DNA of 64,000 nucleotides from Nageia nagi (GCA_050084985.1 JBITNC010000002.1:20956001-21020000), one strand, 5' to 3'. Counted from the stretch's first letter, positions 44,280 to 58,898 are shown. Program-made: numbers and translations. The notes: generated by a model from the letters alone, not told the origin.

Positions 44280-47200
44280 CTATATTTGTAGGCTCACGTA
44301 AATTCCAAGATTGGATGAGATTGATGACTTAGCATTCCAACTCCTACAGATTGATTAGGGGTGACAATTGGACGTCATTCAATGGAGTCTCATTTATGGA
44401 TGAACAGTCCTCCACCACTTACAGTATCAGAATTCAGCCGATATCTGAACTTGCGACAAGAGATAATGATATAGTTTATTGAACTATATATGGTACTAAG
44501 AATTCGGAGAAGCTTAAAATTTGAGATTTTCATTTATATTTAAGGTATAATATTTAAAGTTTGTTTTTTATTTATTTTTAATGAAAAAGTGATTTAAATT
44601 AAATGAAAAAAGTTTTTACATAAAAAAAATTGTTGGTGGTAGAGTTCATACTTCTAGACAGGTTTAAATTTATCCTATTAACAGATTAGCCATACAATAA
44701 AGTACAAATATTAAAGTTTTCTAATAAATATGGCATAAGAGTGTAAACATTTAAAATGTAGCTATGGTAAATATTTAATGATGAACATTTAATGTAGAAA
44801 TTTAACTTATGGACTTATATTTAACATAAGAGTGTAAATATTTAATGATGAACATCGCATGTAACATATAAGTCCATAAGTTAAATTTCGGTTTCAATAT
44901 TTAAAAAGTATTAATTTATTTTATTATTAAAACAAATCGACATCAAAAGATAAATATACTAAATACATATTAAATATAATAAATAACACCTCTAAAATGA
45001 TATATACAAGATAGGTGCGTGGGGAATGATAACACTCAACATTTTTTTTATATATAAGGAGGTATATCAAAGCTAGTTGACGTCGAGAGGCGTTCTCTAG
45101 CTAAATGTTGCATGTGAGTCCATCCATTAAACATTGACTTTAATATTTAAAAAACTAAATTGACTTATTATTAAAAATAAAATATGTCTACTTCAAAAAT
45201 AGTGTTATAAAATTAGATAGCATATAATATAAATAATATATAACAGCAATTTTTTATATGTATAAAGAGGAATATCAAAGCTAGTTATATTTGTGGAATA
45301 AAGTGCAATTTCACTTCTTTTTGATGATACGTCCAAGGAGCATTAGCCAAGAAAGTGTTTTGATAGATGGTGAAAACTCTCATATATTTAAGAGAAGGAT
45401 ATTACATTGATAAAATGTGGACCTTGATAGATACACTTATAATTTTATTTATTTTTATCTCTAATGCCACCTATTATGCTTTGATTTATACATTCATTAC
45501 TTACTCCATTCCTTATTGATAATTTGTAGTTTAGATATTGTAACCTTGACAAATACCTTTGATGATACACATAAATCCAAACTATCTAAAGAAGTACAAA
45601 TGTAAATTTATATTACTTGTATTATAATGCATTGTGATTCACCAATGCAATGTGGTATGGTAACACATCATGTTAGATAGTAATGGAGATTTGGATTTGA
45701 GGAATTATTTAGATCTTGTTGAGATTAGATCTCAGCTACAATTGACATAAAAGAAATAAATGATAGGTTTGTAGTTCATTTGAATTCAAATTTGATTAGG
45801 AAAGAGCTAATAGAATAATTTGATTTTGTAAAATATAGCTATATGATTGATATGTATATGTATTTTAATTAACATATATTTATTATAATTGATATTATAT
45901 TAATTTTGTAAAATTAATTTTTATTATAAATAAATTGGTAAATCCAACATATATTTTTTGCAAACTTGATGCTTTTCAAGTATTATGTTAGCTTGTTAAG
46001 TTTTTCATTAGAAACCATTGGTTAACTTTTTGGTTGCATTAATTTTCTACAAAATTAGAAAATTTTATTACTTCAAAATTATTAGAAATAAAATAATTTT
46101 TATTTTGTAGAATTATTTTTGTAAAAATACTATATTTTGAAGGTCATTTTGTTGAGTTTGGTGAGATCTTATATTAAATTTTTTCTCAATCCATATATAA
46201 TTATAATTGATATATATTTGGGTAGGTGGAAGAAGATGGTTCCACTTAAATTTGACATTTCATACTTAGAAAAAAAATATTTTAAAATGACATATTGTTA
46301 TGTAAAACAAAATTTTGATTTGACCAGAGCCAAAAATTAAATTTTGGCTTTTAAAGATTGAAATTTCATTTCATAACAAAATTTTGTTATTTTTTAATAT
46401 TAATTGAAACAAAATTTCATTTCATTTTAACATTAAAAAGTAACAAAATTTCATTATGAATCAAAATTTTGTTATTTGAATTTAGGCTCAATTTTAGACT
46501 TGGAAAAATCTTGGTGGGCCAAGTGTTAGCCTTGTACCTGCAACTTCTTTTTCATGGTAATGGGAGTGAAAAATTATAACTTTAAATTATAAATTTTGAT
46601 GGATGTTTGATCAAGTTTTTTGATGATTTTTTCTTGAAATTAAAACCCATTTTAGATTGAAGAGTGCAAATTATAAATATGTATTTTATTTTACAATTTG
46701 ATTATATTTTATATTTTTAAATTAATTTTCAATGAAATTGATCCTTAAACTTGAAACATAGGTTGTATTAAATTTTTAATAACTTTTTATTGTTGAGGAA
46801 TTATGAAAAAAATTTATATGTGCACAATCTATGGATAATTCTTTATTAAATAAAAAAATTGAGAAAAGGATAAGTTTAGGTCAAATTATGCATTTTCTTG
46901 ATTTGTACTTTTCAAAATAATAGTTAGGACCATTAAAAAATATATATATTCATGCAAAAATTATGAAAATATATATTGTACAATCTTCAGTGTGTTAGGT
47001 ATCATTTCCCAAAAGGATTTAAAAAAATGTTATATTTTAGGTCAAAATATATTTATTGTAGAAGAGGATAGTATGGTAATAAAATAATACATTTTAAATG
47101 GTGGCTTTTAGTAGTGTAGGCCTATCATAAATAAATTTTTATCAACTAGGTATTGGAATAAATTACATATTTGAAAACTACAATTCAAGCATAACATTTT

Positions 47201-47639
47201 TACCTTAGTGATATTTTTCAATATTCCATCTTTAAGGTTTTCAAAACTTGATATCAATAATGATCAAAGCTAAAAATCAAAGAAAATATATCCATCTTTT
47301 GGCCATTCTATGGACCCATCTTCTTGCACTTACCCATTGATGATATTACAAGTTTCAAAAGTGCATATGTTTATGAGTTTGAGGGTAATTTGATATACCA
47401 TTCTTAGATATTTTATTTTCAAAAATCATGGATAGCAAGAATTACTTAGATAAATTAAAAAAATATGATATGTTATGATTGTCATATTATATCTTACATT
47501 ATGTACTATAATCATCATACAATGTTCCACATTATATTATATCATTATCTTAGCTACAATCACATAAAAGAGATAAATGATAGGTTTTATTTTATCATAT
47601 CGTATAAATCTAAACAATATTTATCTAGTAAAGTCTCTA
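44280..47639. other. AT-rich unit B sequence without recognised genes
   Basis: Counterpart of 29,281-32,640, with several small indels; for example the stretch at 29,740-29,860 is missing near 44,715. No coding motif. Confidence 0.5.
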
Positions 47640-48760
47640 TGCATGATATTTGACATACATCTAGTTGCCTTATGACCATATTGATTACATTTAAAATAAT
47701 AAGTAGAAAAAATATTGTTATAAACAAAATGAGATACACGAAAGCCATATTTTACTTATTCTAGTTTATTGTAGTTTTTCTTTGTTACCTTATTTGATCT
47801 TGTGGCTAACTAGATTGTTGCTATTGATGTGTTGCTTTTTGAGATCTTATTCTCTTAATATATGATCTTTTATGTTTCAATTGTTTGTTAGCCTTTTGTC
47901 TTATGCTTCCTTCTCTTTTGCAAGTAGCTTTGATGATTCAACTTTATTCTCATTTTTCCTTGCTCCAATAGCATTGGAGTTCTTCTTCTTGGTAACTTTG
48001 GAGGATAAATGTTGTTCTACATCATATCCAAGATTATATCTTATCTTGGGGTCTCTTTGTTGTCTTAGCATAGAATTCAACAACCTTGTGCTATTCTCAA
48101 ACTTAAGGCTTATAGTTAACTTTTGATTGTCTTCATCTTGTTGCTTTTTCAATGATATAATTTCCTCTTCTAGTTTGCAACAAATAATATTTTTCTTATT
48201 GATTTGTAATTTAATAGCTTCTTCAACTCCCTAGATTCTTCTATTTATAACTTTAGATCATCAACCACTTTGTTGGTTTCTTCCTCATGGTTGCTATAGA
48301 CTTCTTGAGATGATCTCAAAGGTTCTTGTATCTTCTAAGTTATCTTAAGTTATTTTCTCAAGCCAGTAAGATCTTCATCAAACTCTCTACAAGCTTTAGC
48401 ACTATTAGTGGCTTTGATTTTTTATCTTCTTCTATCATCTTAGACTTTTGAATATGTATGCAGAGGTATTAAAATTGATTATGATATTCATCTAACTTCT
48501 TGGAAAGCCCTTTTATTCTTTTCCCTTTCTTTATTGAACTCTTCAAGAGCGATGATCAATTCTCCTTCTAGATCTAGTTCAACCTCAAGCTCTTTATCAA
48601 AATATTTTTCTTCTCTAGTCTCTCTAGCATCTATTATAAATAGTTCACTTGGTTCTTCTTTAATCAGTGTAATCATAATTATGAGTTTTTCATTGGATAC
48701 TTTTGATTGTACTTGAAAATATTCTTTAAGTTGTACCTTAGCTGATTGATGGTCTTTCTT
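47640..48760 (-). pseudogene. copia-type gag relic with coiled coil, unit B
   Basis: The 84-codon open reading (47,901-48,152, minus) includes LTISLKFENSTRLLNSMLRQ and QRDPKIRYNLGYD, a pattern typical of gag regions of plant retrotransposons next to a zinc knuckle; 48,488-48,676 gives the acidic coil. It is better preserved than the unit A copy. No polymerase adjoins it. Confidence 0.7.
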
Positions 48761-48779
48761 TGATCCTTTCCTTTTTCTT

Positions 48780-49120
48780 ACATAATGACACTAATAGGGG
48801 GATGAATCAATGTGTTATATTTTTAAACCTCAAATATTCTACTTATAAAATTGAATTCATATAATATTAAAAACTAAAACAAATCAAAGTAACATAAGCA
48901 AATCAAGGAAGCATCACACAACATAAGATATAATAAGGTTCACCAATATGGCTACATATCTAGATAAGAATGCTTGGATCATGGTCCAAATCTAGCCCTT
49001 GTAAAGTTCCAACTTTACAATCAATTACCAACACCAATTGGAAGGAACACCAACCCCTACTTTACCAGCATCTATCAAAAGGAGCATTAACACATACTTT
49101 ACTAACATTAATCTCTTGTG
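48780..49120. repeat. LTR-like repeat next to gag relic, unit B
   Basis: Counterpart of 33,780-34,117, with the same ATCACACAACATAAGATATA and TTGGATCATGGTCCAAAT text. Confidence 0.5.
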
Positions 49121-50786
49121 GAAAAGTATAAAGAAGTCATGGTGTTCATTGATAGAAAATAAGTAGCTTTCTATTATTTATCTTGAACAAGGATAGAAAT
49201 ATGGATGATTGATATTGCATGAGTTATTTTTAACATTTTTGAGTGCTTAGTGAATCTTGGAGCTTAGCTTTTGGAAGTGTTATATAACCTGAGCTTCTGG
49301 CTTTAGTTTGCTTTTATGTTTGCACGTAGCATGTAGATTGAAATTTATGTCATGTTCAAGAAACATGTTTTTTGATTTTACTAGTACTGCTATGAAACTC
49401 AACAAAAAAATAGAAAAAAATTTAATTTATTACTCAAAAATTGATAATATAATATCGATAAAAAAATTAAAAAAAAGTTATGCAAAAAAAAATGATTGCA
49501 TTATCATCAATAAAAGTAAAACATGTAGAATTTACATAAGGTAATATTGAAGAAGTAGGGTTAACAATTTTTTAGAAAGAGTATATACAATTCTTGGATT
49601 ATTCTAATTTTGATATAAATGAGCATATGTTCATCTATATCACTTTGTAGATATCAATGAAGTATTTTTTACATTTCTCTTGTTAGTCAAGTAATATCAT
49701 TGTATTCTTTATGCTTTTTCTCCTATTAAAGGGATAACATTATTGGAATTTTATCAAAGATATTTAATTATTATAATATTCATTTCACTTCAAACTCTAT
49801 CAACTAACACATTTGTTAATGTCACTTATGGATGCTAAAATATATTTGTATTTCATATGAAAAATTTACATAAGTTATCTTGTAAATATTAAAGGGACCT
49901 TCAAATAACTATATAGAATTTTGTAGTGACCTGCTATAGTTGTCCATTCCATAATAGTTGTTAATGTAATTTACCTTTACATTTTATTTAGTTATTCCAA
50001 TGTTCATTTTACATCAAATAACATCGACTAACACATTCGTTAGAACATGTAAAAGATTATTTAAACTAGCTTGATATTTTAGATTGATGACACTATATCT
50101 ATGAAAAATATTATTAATAATACAAGAAATATATCATTTCCTTTGCTTTGGCTAAAATAGTTTTTAAAATATATAAAAAAATATTTATGTAACTTAATAG
50201 TTTAATTTGAGGCCATTTGATATGAGAAGAAAATGTTTGACTATTTTAGATATACAATATTATTCAACTTAAAAATCCTAAAATTTAACACCATATGACA
50301 ACATATATCCATTCAAACCATTGATGCTATTGCATTTTACTTAATGGTACTTAACTATTGTCCTATGATTTTGGTTTTTTTCACTCTCCTCCAAAAATAT
50401 TGACACTGAATACAATTTTATAAATCATAGTAAACAAAAGATACATTAAGACCTATGATAATCTAAATTTAAATTTATAAAAATAAATACAAAATATAAA
50501 TATCCCTATATTTATATTATATTTTTTATAAACATCATATAATCTTCTTATATTTTCAATGTACATTTTAATGATTCTCATAACTTAAATCTTCTTATTT
50601 AATTATTTCTATTTCTATCTGATGTTATACTATACTATTATCATTCATAATATATTATTTGAATTTAGAGAGAGATGAAGATTTAAGAAAGAAATTGAGA
50701 AAATTATAAAGATTTAGATTATAAAAATAATTAAAGTGTTTCTTGTACTATTTCATATATTACAAAACAAGATCTCTAGTAATTGA
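49121..50786. repeat. Repeat R, first copy of unit B
   Basis: Counterpart of 34,118-35,786, including the extra kilobase absent beside the EXLA gene. Confidence 0.85.
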
Positions 50787-50893
50787 AAGCATGAGCATAA
50801 TATCATAGGGATTTAGACTTTATGCTTGGATGAATATGTATTTCATCGATAACAACTATCCATGAGATCAATTTCATGGATCTGCAAGCCAAC
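50787..50893 (-). pseudogene. EXLA: EXLA 3' end fragment, unit B
   Basis: Counterpart of 35,787-35,893 with the same breakpoint inside exon 5. It keeps GATCTGCAAGCCAACATCAT, closer to the gene copy at 27,720-27,735 than the unit A fragment at one position. Confidence 0.85.
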
Positions 50894-51397
50894 ATCATAT
50901 TAAATATTTTGAAAAGAAGAGAATAAATAATGTGTATAGCTAGAGCACAGCAAGGTTAACCATAGGTAGAATAAACAATGAGATAAATTTGGAGACCAAA
51001 ATATTGTATTGTAGAGAAGTAAAATTTTTACAAGGCTCTCTTAGAGCTAATAGGAAAATATACACAATGATTTACCCTGCTCCTCCATCATCTAATTTAT
51101 GCATGGGCTATCTAATATTATATGCCTGCTATTTGGTCAAAGTATAATTAAATGTAGCATGGCTCCATGTACACATTCTATCTTCCTTTATATAGAGTAG
51201 ATGGAGTCCATGCCCTTGTATGCATAATGTCTAAAACACATTAAGTGGTTGCAAAAGGTATATTAACCATTTTTGTATAAAAATGTTAATGTCGATGTTC
51301 TAAAACTAGTTTCGGTAGTTGAGCATTTAATTTTAGGGAAGAAATCCCTTATACAAACATTTTTAGAGTGTAAATATAGGTTTTTATGCAAGAGGGA
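50894..51397. other. Unassigned segment, unit B
   Basis: Counterpart of 35,894-36,389. The open reading present in unit A is interrupted here. Family not recognised. Confidence 0.35.
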
Positions 51398-52097
51398 TGT
51401 GATAGCACAATAAGTCCCATGATTTAGGCTTTAAAATGGTGATGTCACTCACCAAAATTGGTGGATGTTATCACTTCCTACAATTCAAAAGGCAAAAATA
51501 GTTTCTAGGGTTTATTATTACCTAAAAGAGATAAAGCCCAAAAAATATGTCTCAAAAGTGTAGCATAGAGAGAAATGATCATAGCTTGAAGAAGACTTGA
51601 GCAGATAATAATTCCCAAAGTCTGGTAGCACCCAAAGTTAATAAAGCCCAAAATCAGTAAGTCCCAATGAACAAATTTGGAAATAATGCTTGGAGTCCAA
51701 GAGGTAATATTTGGTAGCATTAAGTCTTGAAACCTAGGGGTTGTTACTTCCTGAAGTGAAGATTTCCTATGGGTATAGTGAAGAAATAGTGCCTTGAGTC
51801 TAACACCCAAAGCTAAGACATAACACCTAGAATGAAGATAGAAATAATGCTTGGTAGATTGGTGATAATTCTCAAATGTGAAGAGAACCCACAAAATAAC
51901 AAAATATCACCTGAAGTAGGTGTAGCTATCTCCCAAGAATGGAGATTTATTATTTTCAATCACTCCCTTAATCTCCAAGATAAAATGAGAACACTTTCTC
52001 TATTTTCTAAAAAACATAAATACAAAAAAAAAAGTTAAAGACATGCAATATATACAGAGTCCAACCAATATCCTGAGCTAGTCAAAATTCACCAACA
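51398..52097 (-). repeat. 3' LTR of copia element, unit B
   Basis: Counterpart of 36,390-37,094. The plus strand begins TGTGATAGCACAATAAG and ends ATTCACCAACA, followed by the complement of the polypurine run. Confidence 0.8.
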
Positions 52098-55000
52098 TTC
52101 ACCCCTTGAATGTCTAAGTTTTGGAATTTGAGTTGGGTCCAAAGGTAGCAGAAATGATCCTTAGGTAATGGATTTGTTATGATGTCTATAATTTGAGCAT
52201 TAGTAGTATAGTGATGAAATTGGATAAAGCCATCTTCAACTAAATCTCCCATAAAGTGATGGCATATATCAATGTGCTTTGTCTTGCTATGAAATATAGG
52301 GTTCTTGGTAATGGAAATTGTGCTAAGATTCATAGTGCACTAAAATGGGGAGCTTAATATCCATGCCAAAATATTCAAATAGATGGGCAAGCCAAATTGC
52401 TTATGTGCAAATGGCAAAGGTAGCAATATACTCATCTTCTATTGATAAAAGTGCAATAGTGGGTTGCTTCTTGCTACTCCATGAAACTAAATATTATCCA
52501 AAGAAGAATCCATACCCTAACATGCTCTTCCAATCATCAAGACATCTAACCTAATCAACATCTATATAGGCTTGTAACATTGCTTGATCTGATGATTTAT
52601 ACCAAAGCCCATATTAACGTGTACCACTCACATAGCATAGGATCTGCTTGGTTATAATCCAATGCATCTAATGTGGTGAGTGCATAATCATGATACTTTA
52701 CTGATAACAAATATGATATTGATCTAGTATTAGTGAGATACATAAGGGTACTAATTAAGGACTGGTACATAGTGGCATCAACATGTGGAGAGGAGTCTTC
52801 CTTCAATAGCTTGGCTCTGATAATAATTGGTGTATCAATAAGGTTGCATCTTTGCATCTTGAAGCAGGCTAGCATATCTTCCACATATTTTAACTGAGTG
52901 ATCAAAATACCACTAGAGGATTGATTGACTTGTAGGCCAAGAAAATAATTCATCTCTCTAAGATCACTCATCTCAAATTCACTGATCATAACATTATTGA
53001 ATTGGTCTATCATAGCATTAGTGGTACTAGTAAAAATGATATCATCAACATACAAGTATAGAATAAAGAAGTTGCTACCTTCAACTTTTGTGTATAGTGT
53101 GCTTTTCATTGAGCATATTTGATAACTATTTTTTTGAAGATAACCATCAATTTGATCGTACCATTCTCGAGGTGCTTATTTAAGGCCATATAAAGCCTTT
53201 ATGAGTTTATACACCTTTCTACTTGATTAAGAATAATAAATAATTTAGGATTATTATCATAAATAACCTCCTTTAAATATCCATTAAGGAAGGTAGATTT
53301 GACATCCATCTGATTAACTGTCAATCCAAAATGAGAGGAAAGTGCAAGCAAAGATCTTATAGTCTCTAGCCTAGCCATTGATGCAAAGGTTTCATCATAA
53401 TATAGCCCTTCCTTTTGAGCATATCCTTTAGAAACTAGATGGGCTTTATGCTTTGAAATACTTCCATTAGGATTATGCTTCAATTTTTAAATCCACTTGA
53501 CACCAATTACCTTTTTCTCTTTAGGAGAAGGTAAGAGCTCCTAGGTTTCATTCTTCTGGATTTGTTCAATCTCATCCTCTATGTCTTTCTTCCAATCCTC
53601 ATTAGTATTAGTTTTAGTATATGAGGAAGGCTCAACAAATGAAGCTATTAATGCATAAGAGATATTTACCTCTTGATTTCCAACTCTAGTTTGTGATTGA
53701 GTCATTATTTTATTAAGCTCTTTATCCAACATCAATGATGGAGGATGATAGCGGTCACTTGTCCACTTATTATTGGTTGGTGGAGTATGAGTAGCAAGAG
53801 ATTGATTTGGTTATGCTTGCTATGGTGATCTGGTGGATGGTGAAGATGGTGATGAAGGTTGAAGAGGAGGAGGTGTAGTAGTGTGAGAAGGTTCACCATC
53901 TTCATCAAATTGGAACTCAATAGTGGTGTCTTTAGCACCATTTTCTTGATTGGTTATGTCTCCTTCAATAATCATATCTTTGTTGATGTGTATCTTACCA
54001 ATTTATGGATCATAACATCTATAGGGCTTAGATGTTTTCTTTTTGCACATGCATAAAATAGGTTAAGCCAAATATCCAAAGATGAGAAATATTTAGCTAC
54101 ACACCAAACCAAGCTTCATAAGGGGTGGTATCCTTTGAAACTTGAGAGGGAAACCTATTTATAATATAAACAACAAAATGCACTACTTCACCCCAAAAAT
54201 TAGTGGGATGGTCCTTTTCTTTTACAATGCATTAAGCCATCTCAACAACTATTGAGTTTTTTTTTTCGACAACTCTATTGTATCATGGAGTGTAGGTAGT
54301 TGTATACTACCTAACAATTCCATGCTGATGGTAGAAGTTCTTAAATTCATTAGAAATGAATTCTCCTTCTTTATCAGTTCTAAACTTCTTGATAAAATAG
54401 CTAGATTATTTTTCAACAAGAGACTTAAATTTAACAAAACTCTTAAAGGATTCATACTTGTTTTGTAGTAAATAAAGCTAGCTCATCCTAGAATACTCAT
54501 CATTAAAGATGAGCATATATATTGACTTAACACCTTGGCTGGGAGTATGCAATGGTCCACACAAGTCTGCATGCACTAGCTAAAGAGGGTACTTGGCCCT
54601 GTATTGGTGCTTTGGAAACTTTACTCTATGTTGCTTGCCTACAACATAACTTTCATAGACCTCACTAGGTGTATGGGAGATGGTAGGAAATCCTCTCACC
54701 AATTTGTGTAGACCATTTAATGAGTGAGAGTTTAAATGACCAAATATCCTATGCTATAACTAGGAAAAATCAATGGAATCTTCTAAAAAACTTGTTGCAG
54801 GTGTCATCTTGAGCATATACATCCTATTTTCAGTCATATGGATGGTGGCTATAAGCTAGTTATTGGCCTCTTTTACTATGGTACATCCTTTCCTTTTGAA
54901 TGTGGTAATATAACCCCTTATACTAAGTTGGCCAATACCTAATAGATTGTGCTTGAGGCTAGGAACAAAGAGAGTGATATGCATATAAACTATTTTACTA

Positions 55001-55903
55001 GCTTTAGAATTAAAGGTAATAGTTCCTCCACTATGGATGTTGGCACTTTTGTTGTCACCAAACCTAACTTGACATATGAAAAAGCTATCAACATTAAGAA
55101 ATAAGGCTTTATTTCTAGTCATGTGGTTAGAGCAACCACTCTCTAGGTACCATACATCTTCTTCTTTAGCCTGGAAACTACTACAGGTGAGGAACATGTT
55201 GCACTAGGATTGATCTTCAATATACTAAGCTTTGATCAGGGAATCCTTCTTCTCGCAATGAGATTCTATGTGACCATATTTGTTATAGAAGTCATAATGT
55301 CTAAGGGTGTCATTTTATGATCTTCACCTAGAATAGCCTCTTCCACAACCTCTTCTACCTCTACCTTGGCCATTGCTTCTTCCTTATGGTGATCCACCTC
55401 TTCTATGAGATGATGAAGAAGAACTAGGAGTTGATGAAGAGGACTCTAAGCCCTTCATTCTCAACTATGCTTGGAAAGCTTGGTCCATAGACTCAACTCT
55501 ATCGCTAATTTTATACTCATGGGTAGTTAAAATACCTTGAAACTCTACAAGCATAAGTTGGGATAGGTCCTTTGCTTCTTCAATGGTAGTGGTGATGGGA
55601 TCAAACCTTTTCGACAAGCTCTGGAGCACCTTTCAACAATTCTGGTGTCTCCCATCTCTTCACTGTGTGAATGGAGGGCATTTACAAGATCTTGGATCTT
55701 GAAAAAAAAAGAAACTTATATTTTCTTCCTCTCTCATATGGAGAGATTCAAACATCTTCCTTAAAGTATAGAGCTTTACCACATGGACCTCAGCTGATCC
55801 TTTGGATGTGATCTCTAAGATCTCCCCTGCTTCCTTAGAATTCTTACACTATACAATTTTGGGGAAGATGGACACATCTATCCTAGATTGGATGAAAAAT
55901 AAT
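52098..55903 (-). pseudogene. Ty1-copia polyprotein, unit B, decayed
   Basis: Better preserved than unit A. Right to left on the minus strand: gag (55,440-55,880), protease plus pre-integrase (54,856-55,197, with WYLESGCSNHMT, where the catalytic DSG has become ESG, and LKHNLLGIGQLSIRGY), integrase (54,249-54,455), RT connection (53,541-53,735), RT N-part (53,199-53,483, with [18 protein letters not shown] and [13 protein letters not shown]), RT palm (52,597-53,109, with YLYVDDIIFTS, catalytic aspartates intact), RNase H tail (52,082-52,333, with KTKHIDICHHF and DIITNPLPKD). Frames are interrupted between domains. No 5' LTR. Confidence 0.9.
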
Positions 55904-56035
55904 ACCTAGCCTTCCTCATCCCATTCCAAATCATAGAGCTGAATGGGAGATTGACTATTGTGAAAAATCATTGATGATATAAGTCATCTAAATATTTAAA
56001 CTATAGGGCTTGATTCCATTGAGAATCAGTTTCTT
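55904..56035 (-). mobile_element. LINE scrap joined to copia gag, unit B
   Basis: Counterpart of 40,812-40,945, with identical junctions on both sides. Confidence 0.75.
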
Positions 56036-57340
56036 TGATAGAAAATAAATAGTTTTATATTATTTATCATGAACAAGTATAGAAATATGGATGATTGATA
56101 TTACATGAGCTATTTTTAACATTTTTGAATGCTTAGTGAATCTTGGAGCATAGCTTTTGGAAGTGTTATATGACCCAAACTTCTAGTTTTAGTTGGCTTT
56201 TATGTTTGCACATAGCATGTAGATTAAAATTTATGTCACGTTTAGAAACATGTTTTATGATTTTACTGATACTGCTATGAAACTAAACAAGAAAAAATAG
56301 GAAAAAATTTAATTTATTACTCAAAAATAGATAATATAATAGCGATAAAAAAATTAACAAAAAGTATGCAAAAAAAAAATGATTGCATTATCATCAATAA
56401 AAGTAAAACATGTAGAATTTGCATAAGGTTATATTGAAGAAGTAGGGATAACAATTTTTTAGAATGAGTATATACAATTTGTGGATTATACTAATTTTTA
56501 TATAAATGAGCATATGTTCATCTATATAACTTTGTAGATATGACTGAAGTATTTTATTACATTTCTTTTGTTAGTCAAGTAATATCATTGTATTCTTTAT
56601 GAGTTTTCTCCTATTAAAGGGATAACATCATTGGATTTTTATCAAAGATATTTAATTATTATATTATTCATTTCACTTCAAACTATATCAATTAACACAT
56701 TTGTTAATGTCACTTGCAAACATTAAAATATATTTCTATTTCATATGAAAACTTCACATAAATTATCTTGTAAATGTTAAAGGGACCTTTAAATAGCCAT
56801 ATAGAATTTTGTAGTGACCTACTATAGTTTTTTGTCCCATAATATATGTTAATATAATTTACCTTTACATTTTATTTAGTTATTCCAATGTTTATTTTAC
56901 ATCAAATGACATCAACTAACACATTTGTTAGGACATGTAAAAGATTATAAACTAGCTTTATATTTTAGATTGATGACACTATATCTATGAAAAATATTAT
57001 TAATAATACAAGAAATATATCATTTCCTTTACTTTGGCTAATTTTTTTTTTAAAATATATAAAAAAATATTTATGGAACTTAATAGTTTAATTTGAATCC
57101 AATTGATATGAGAAGAAAATGTTTGATGATTTTAGGTATATAATATTATTTAAATTACAACTACTAAAATTTAACACCATATGACAACATATATACATTC
57201 ATACCATTGATGATATTGCATTATACTTAATGGTACCTAACTATTATGCTATGATTTTTGTTTTTGTCACTCTCCTCCAAAAACATTGACATTGAATGCA
57301 ATTTTATAAATCATAGTACATAAAAGATACATTGAGACTT
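56036..57340. repeat. Repeat R, second copy of unit B
   Basis: Counterpart of 40,946-42,235. Confidence 0.85.
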
Positions 57341-58898
57341 ATGCTTAACATTGATTTTGCTAAGATTTGTAATTCTAGGATGAGATTAATGGTTTCCAAT
57401 GGAGCATATTGGAGAGGTCAATGTTGTATTCTTGGTGAGTAGAGGAATGAGCCATCCATATATGACTTAAGTAAACCCCTATATTATCCTATACTACATC
57501 TACATAGTTTAGTTATCTTCAAACTATTTTGTTATTATGTTTTATCCATAGAGAACATGATATTAGAATAGGGGTAGAATTCCAAACTATTGAAGGTACC
57601 TTCCTCTTAGTTGAAGGAGAACATGTTGAGGAATTGAACCCAAATTTTAGAATAAAAGGGATAGTGAAGAAGCATATGGGATCCCATATCAATTGAATTG
57701 TTGCACAAGAATCAATGGAAAATTTCATGCTAGCCTCTCTTGAATAGTTATTCACTAGAGAGGAATTTATTATATGCTATAAACAATAAGAATAAATTGG
57801 CCTTAGGCCAATATTTCAACCTCTATATTTTATTCTAAACTATAGGAATCCAAGCAAGAGTTATAGGGGAAGCTAGGTGTATGTATACTAAACAAACTGT
57901 ATAGTCTCCCTTTAGGGTTAGGACCCAGATGAATTTGTTTTCATCATTTAATTTAATCTTATAAGGTAGTAATAGGGAGTTAAGAGCCTTTCTTTCAGCA
58001 CTAATATATTTAAAGATAATATCAAGAATACACCATTTTGAAAGTTATTGGCCATTAGCATCTCTCCATTCAATGTAATCAATAACATATTCACCTCTTA
58101 TTTGGTTGAACAAATTTTGTATCTTCTTAAAATTGGTCAACTAGGTTAGAGGGGTTGTAGATAACCATGTATCCTCCCAAAAGTGGACTCTATCTCTTTT
58201 GTCAACAACCCATTTTAGAAGATGTAAAATATGATTCCTAGCCTTCATCATCTCATTCCAAATCATAGAACTAAATGGGAGATTGACTATTGTGAAAACT
58301 CTATGATGATATAAATCATCTAATTATTTTAACTATAAGGCTTGATTCCATTAAGAATCAAATTCTTTGTATCATTTTCAAATTAGCTTACTTATCAAGG
58401 TAATATTCATTTTTTGAATGCTTTTGATGCCCAAGCCTCTCAATTCCAATTTTGAACACACAATTTACTAGGCCACTAGGTGAGCTTTCCTTTCCTCTAT
58501 GTTTCCATACCATAGAAAGTTACACATTAGAAGTTGAATTTATTTCTTCACTTTTCAAAGATCCAAAGAACATCAATATAGAATATCAAGAGAGAAGAGA
58601 GGACTGATTATATCTTATTTAGTCTTCTAGCTAGCCAATTTATTTATAATTTTAAAAGTGAGCGAGTCCCAAAAGATACCAATGTTTCCCCCCAAAAATA
58701 ATGTTAGACCCAAGTATGTGCTTGGAAGAGAGTCAATTGACATTTTGATTTTTCTTGCCATATATTGGAGGAATTTGGATGGTTTCATGTTGATACCATA
58801 CAATTTTAACTTGTCATAGTTCATTGCTTGTCCTAATGCTAGTTCATAGGAGTTGAGAAAATTTTTGATAATGTGGATTTCTTGGATAAAGGGGTATG
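57341..58898 (-). mobile_element. LINE 3' half without nested insertion, unit B
   Basis: Colinear with 1,236-1,931 plus 4,881-5,812 and continuous across 57,978-57,995, the unoccupied target of the LINE nested at 1,932. The minus strand carries the zinc-binding tail (57,519-57,755, beginning MNNYSREASMKFS) and the post-catalytic reverse transcriptase region (58,627-58,938, with NFLNSYELALGQAMNYDKLK and STYLGLTLFLGG). It ends at the gypsy-like LTR. Confidence 0.85.

Noticed and set aside
47465-47653. A 62-codon Tyr/His/Ile-rich reading in unit B
   Set aside because: Low-complexity AT-rich text; the counterpart near 32,467 in unit A is not kept as a frame.
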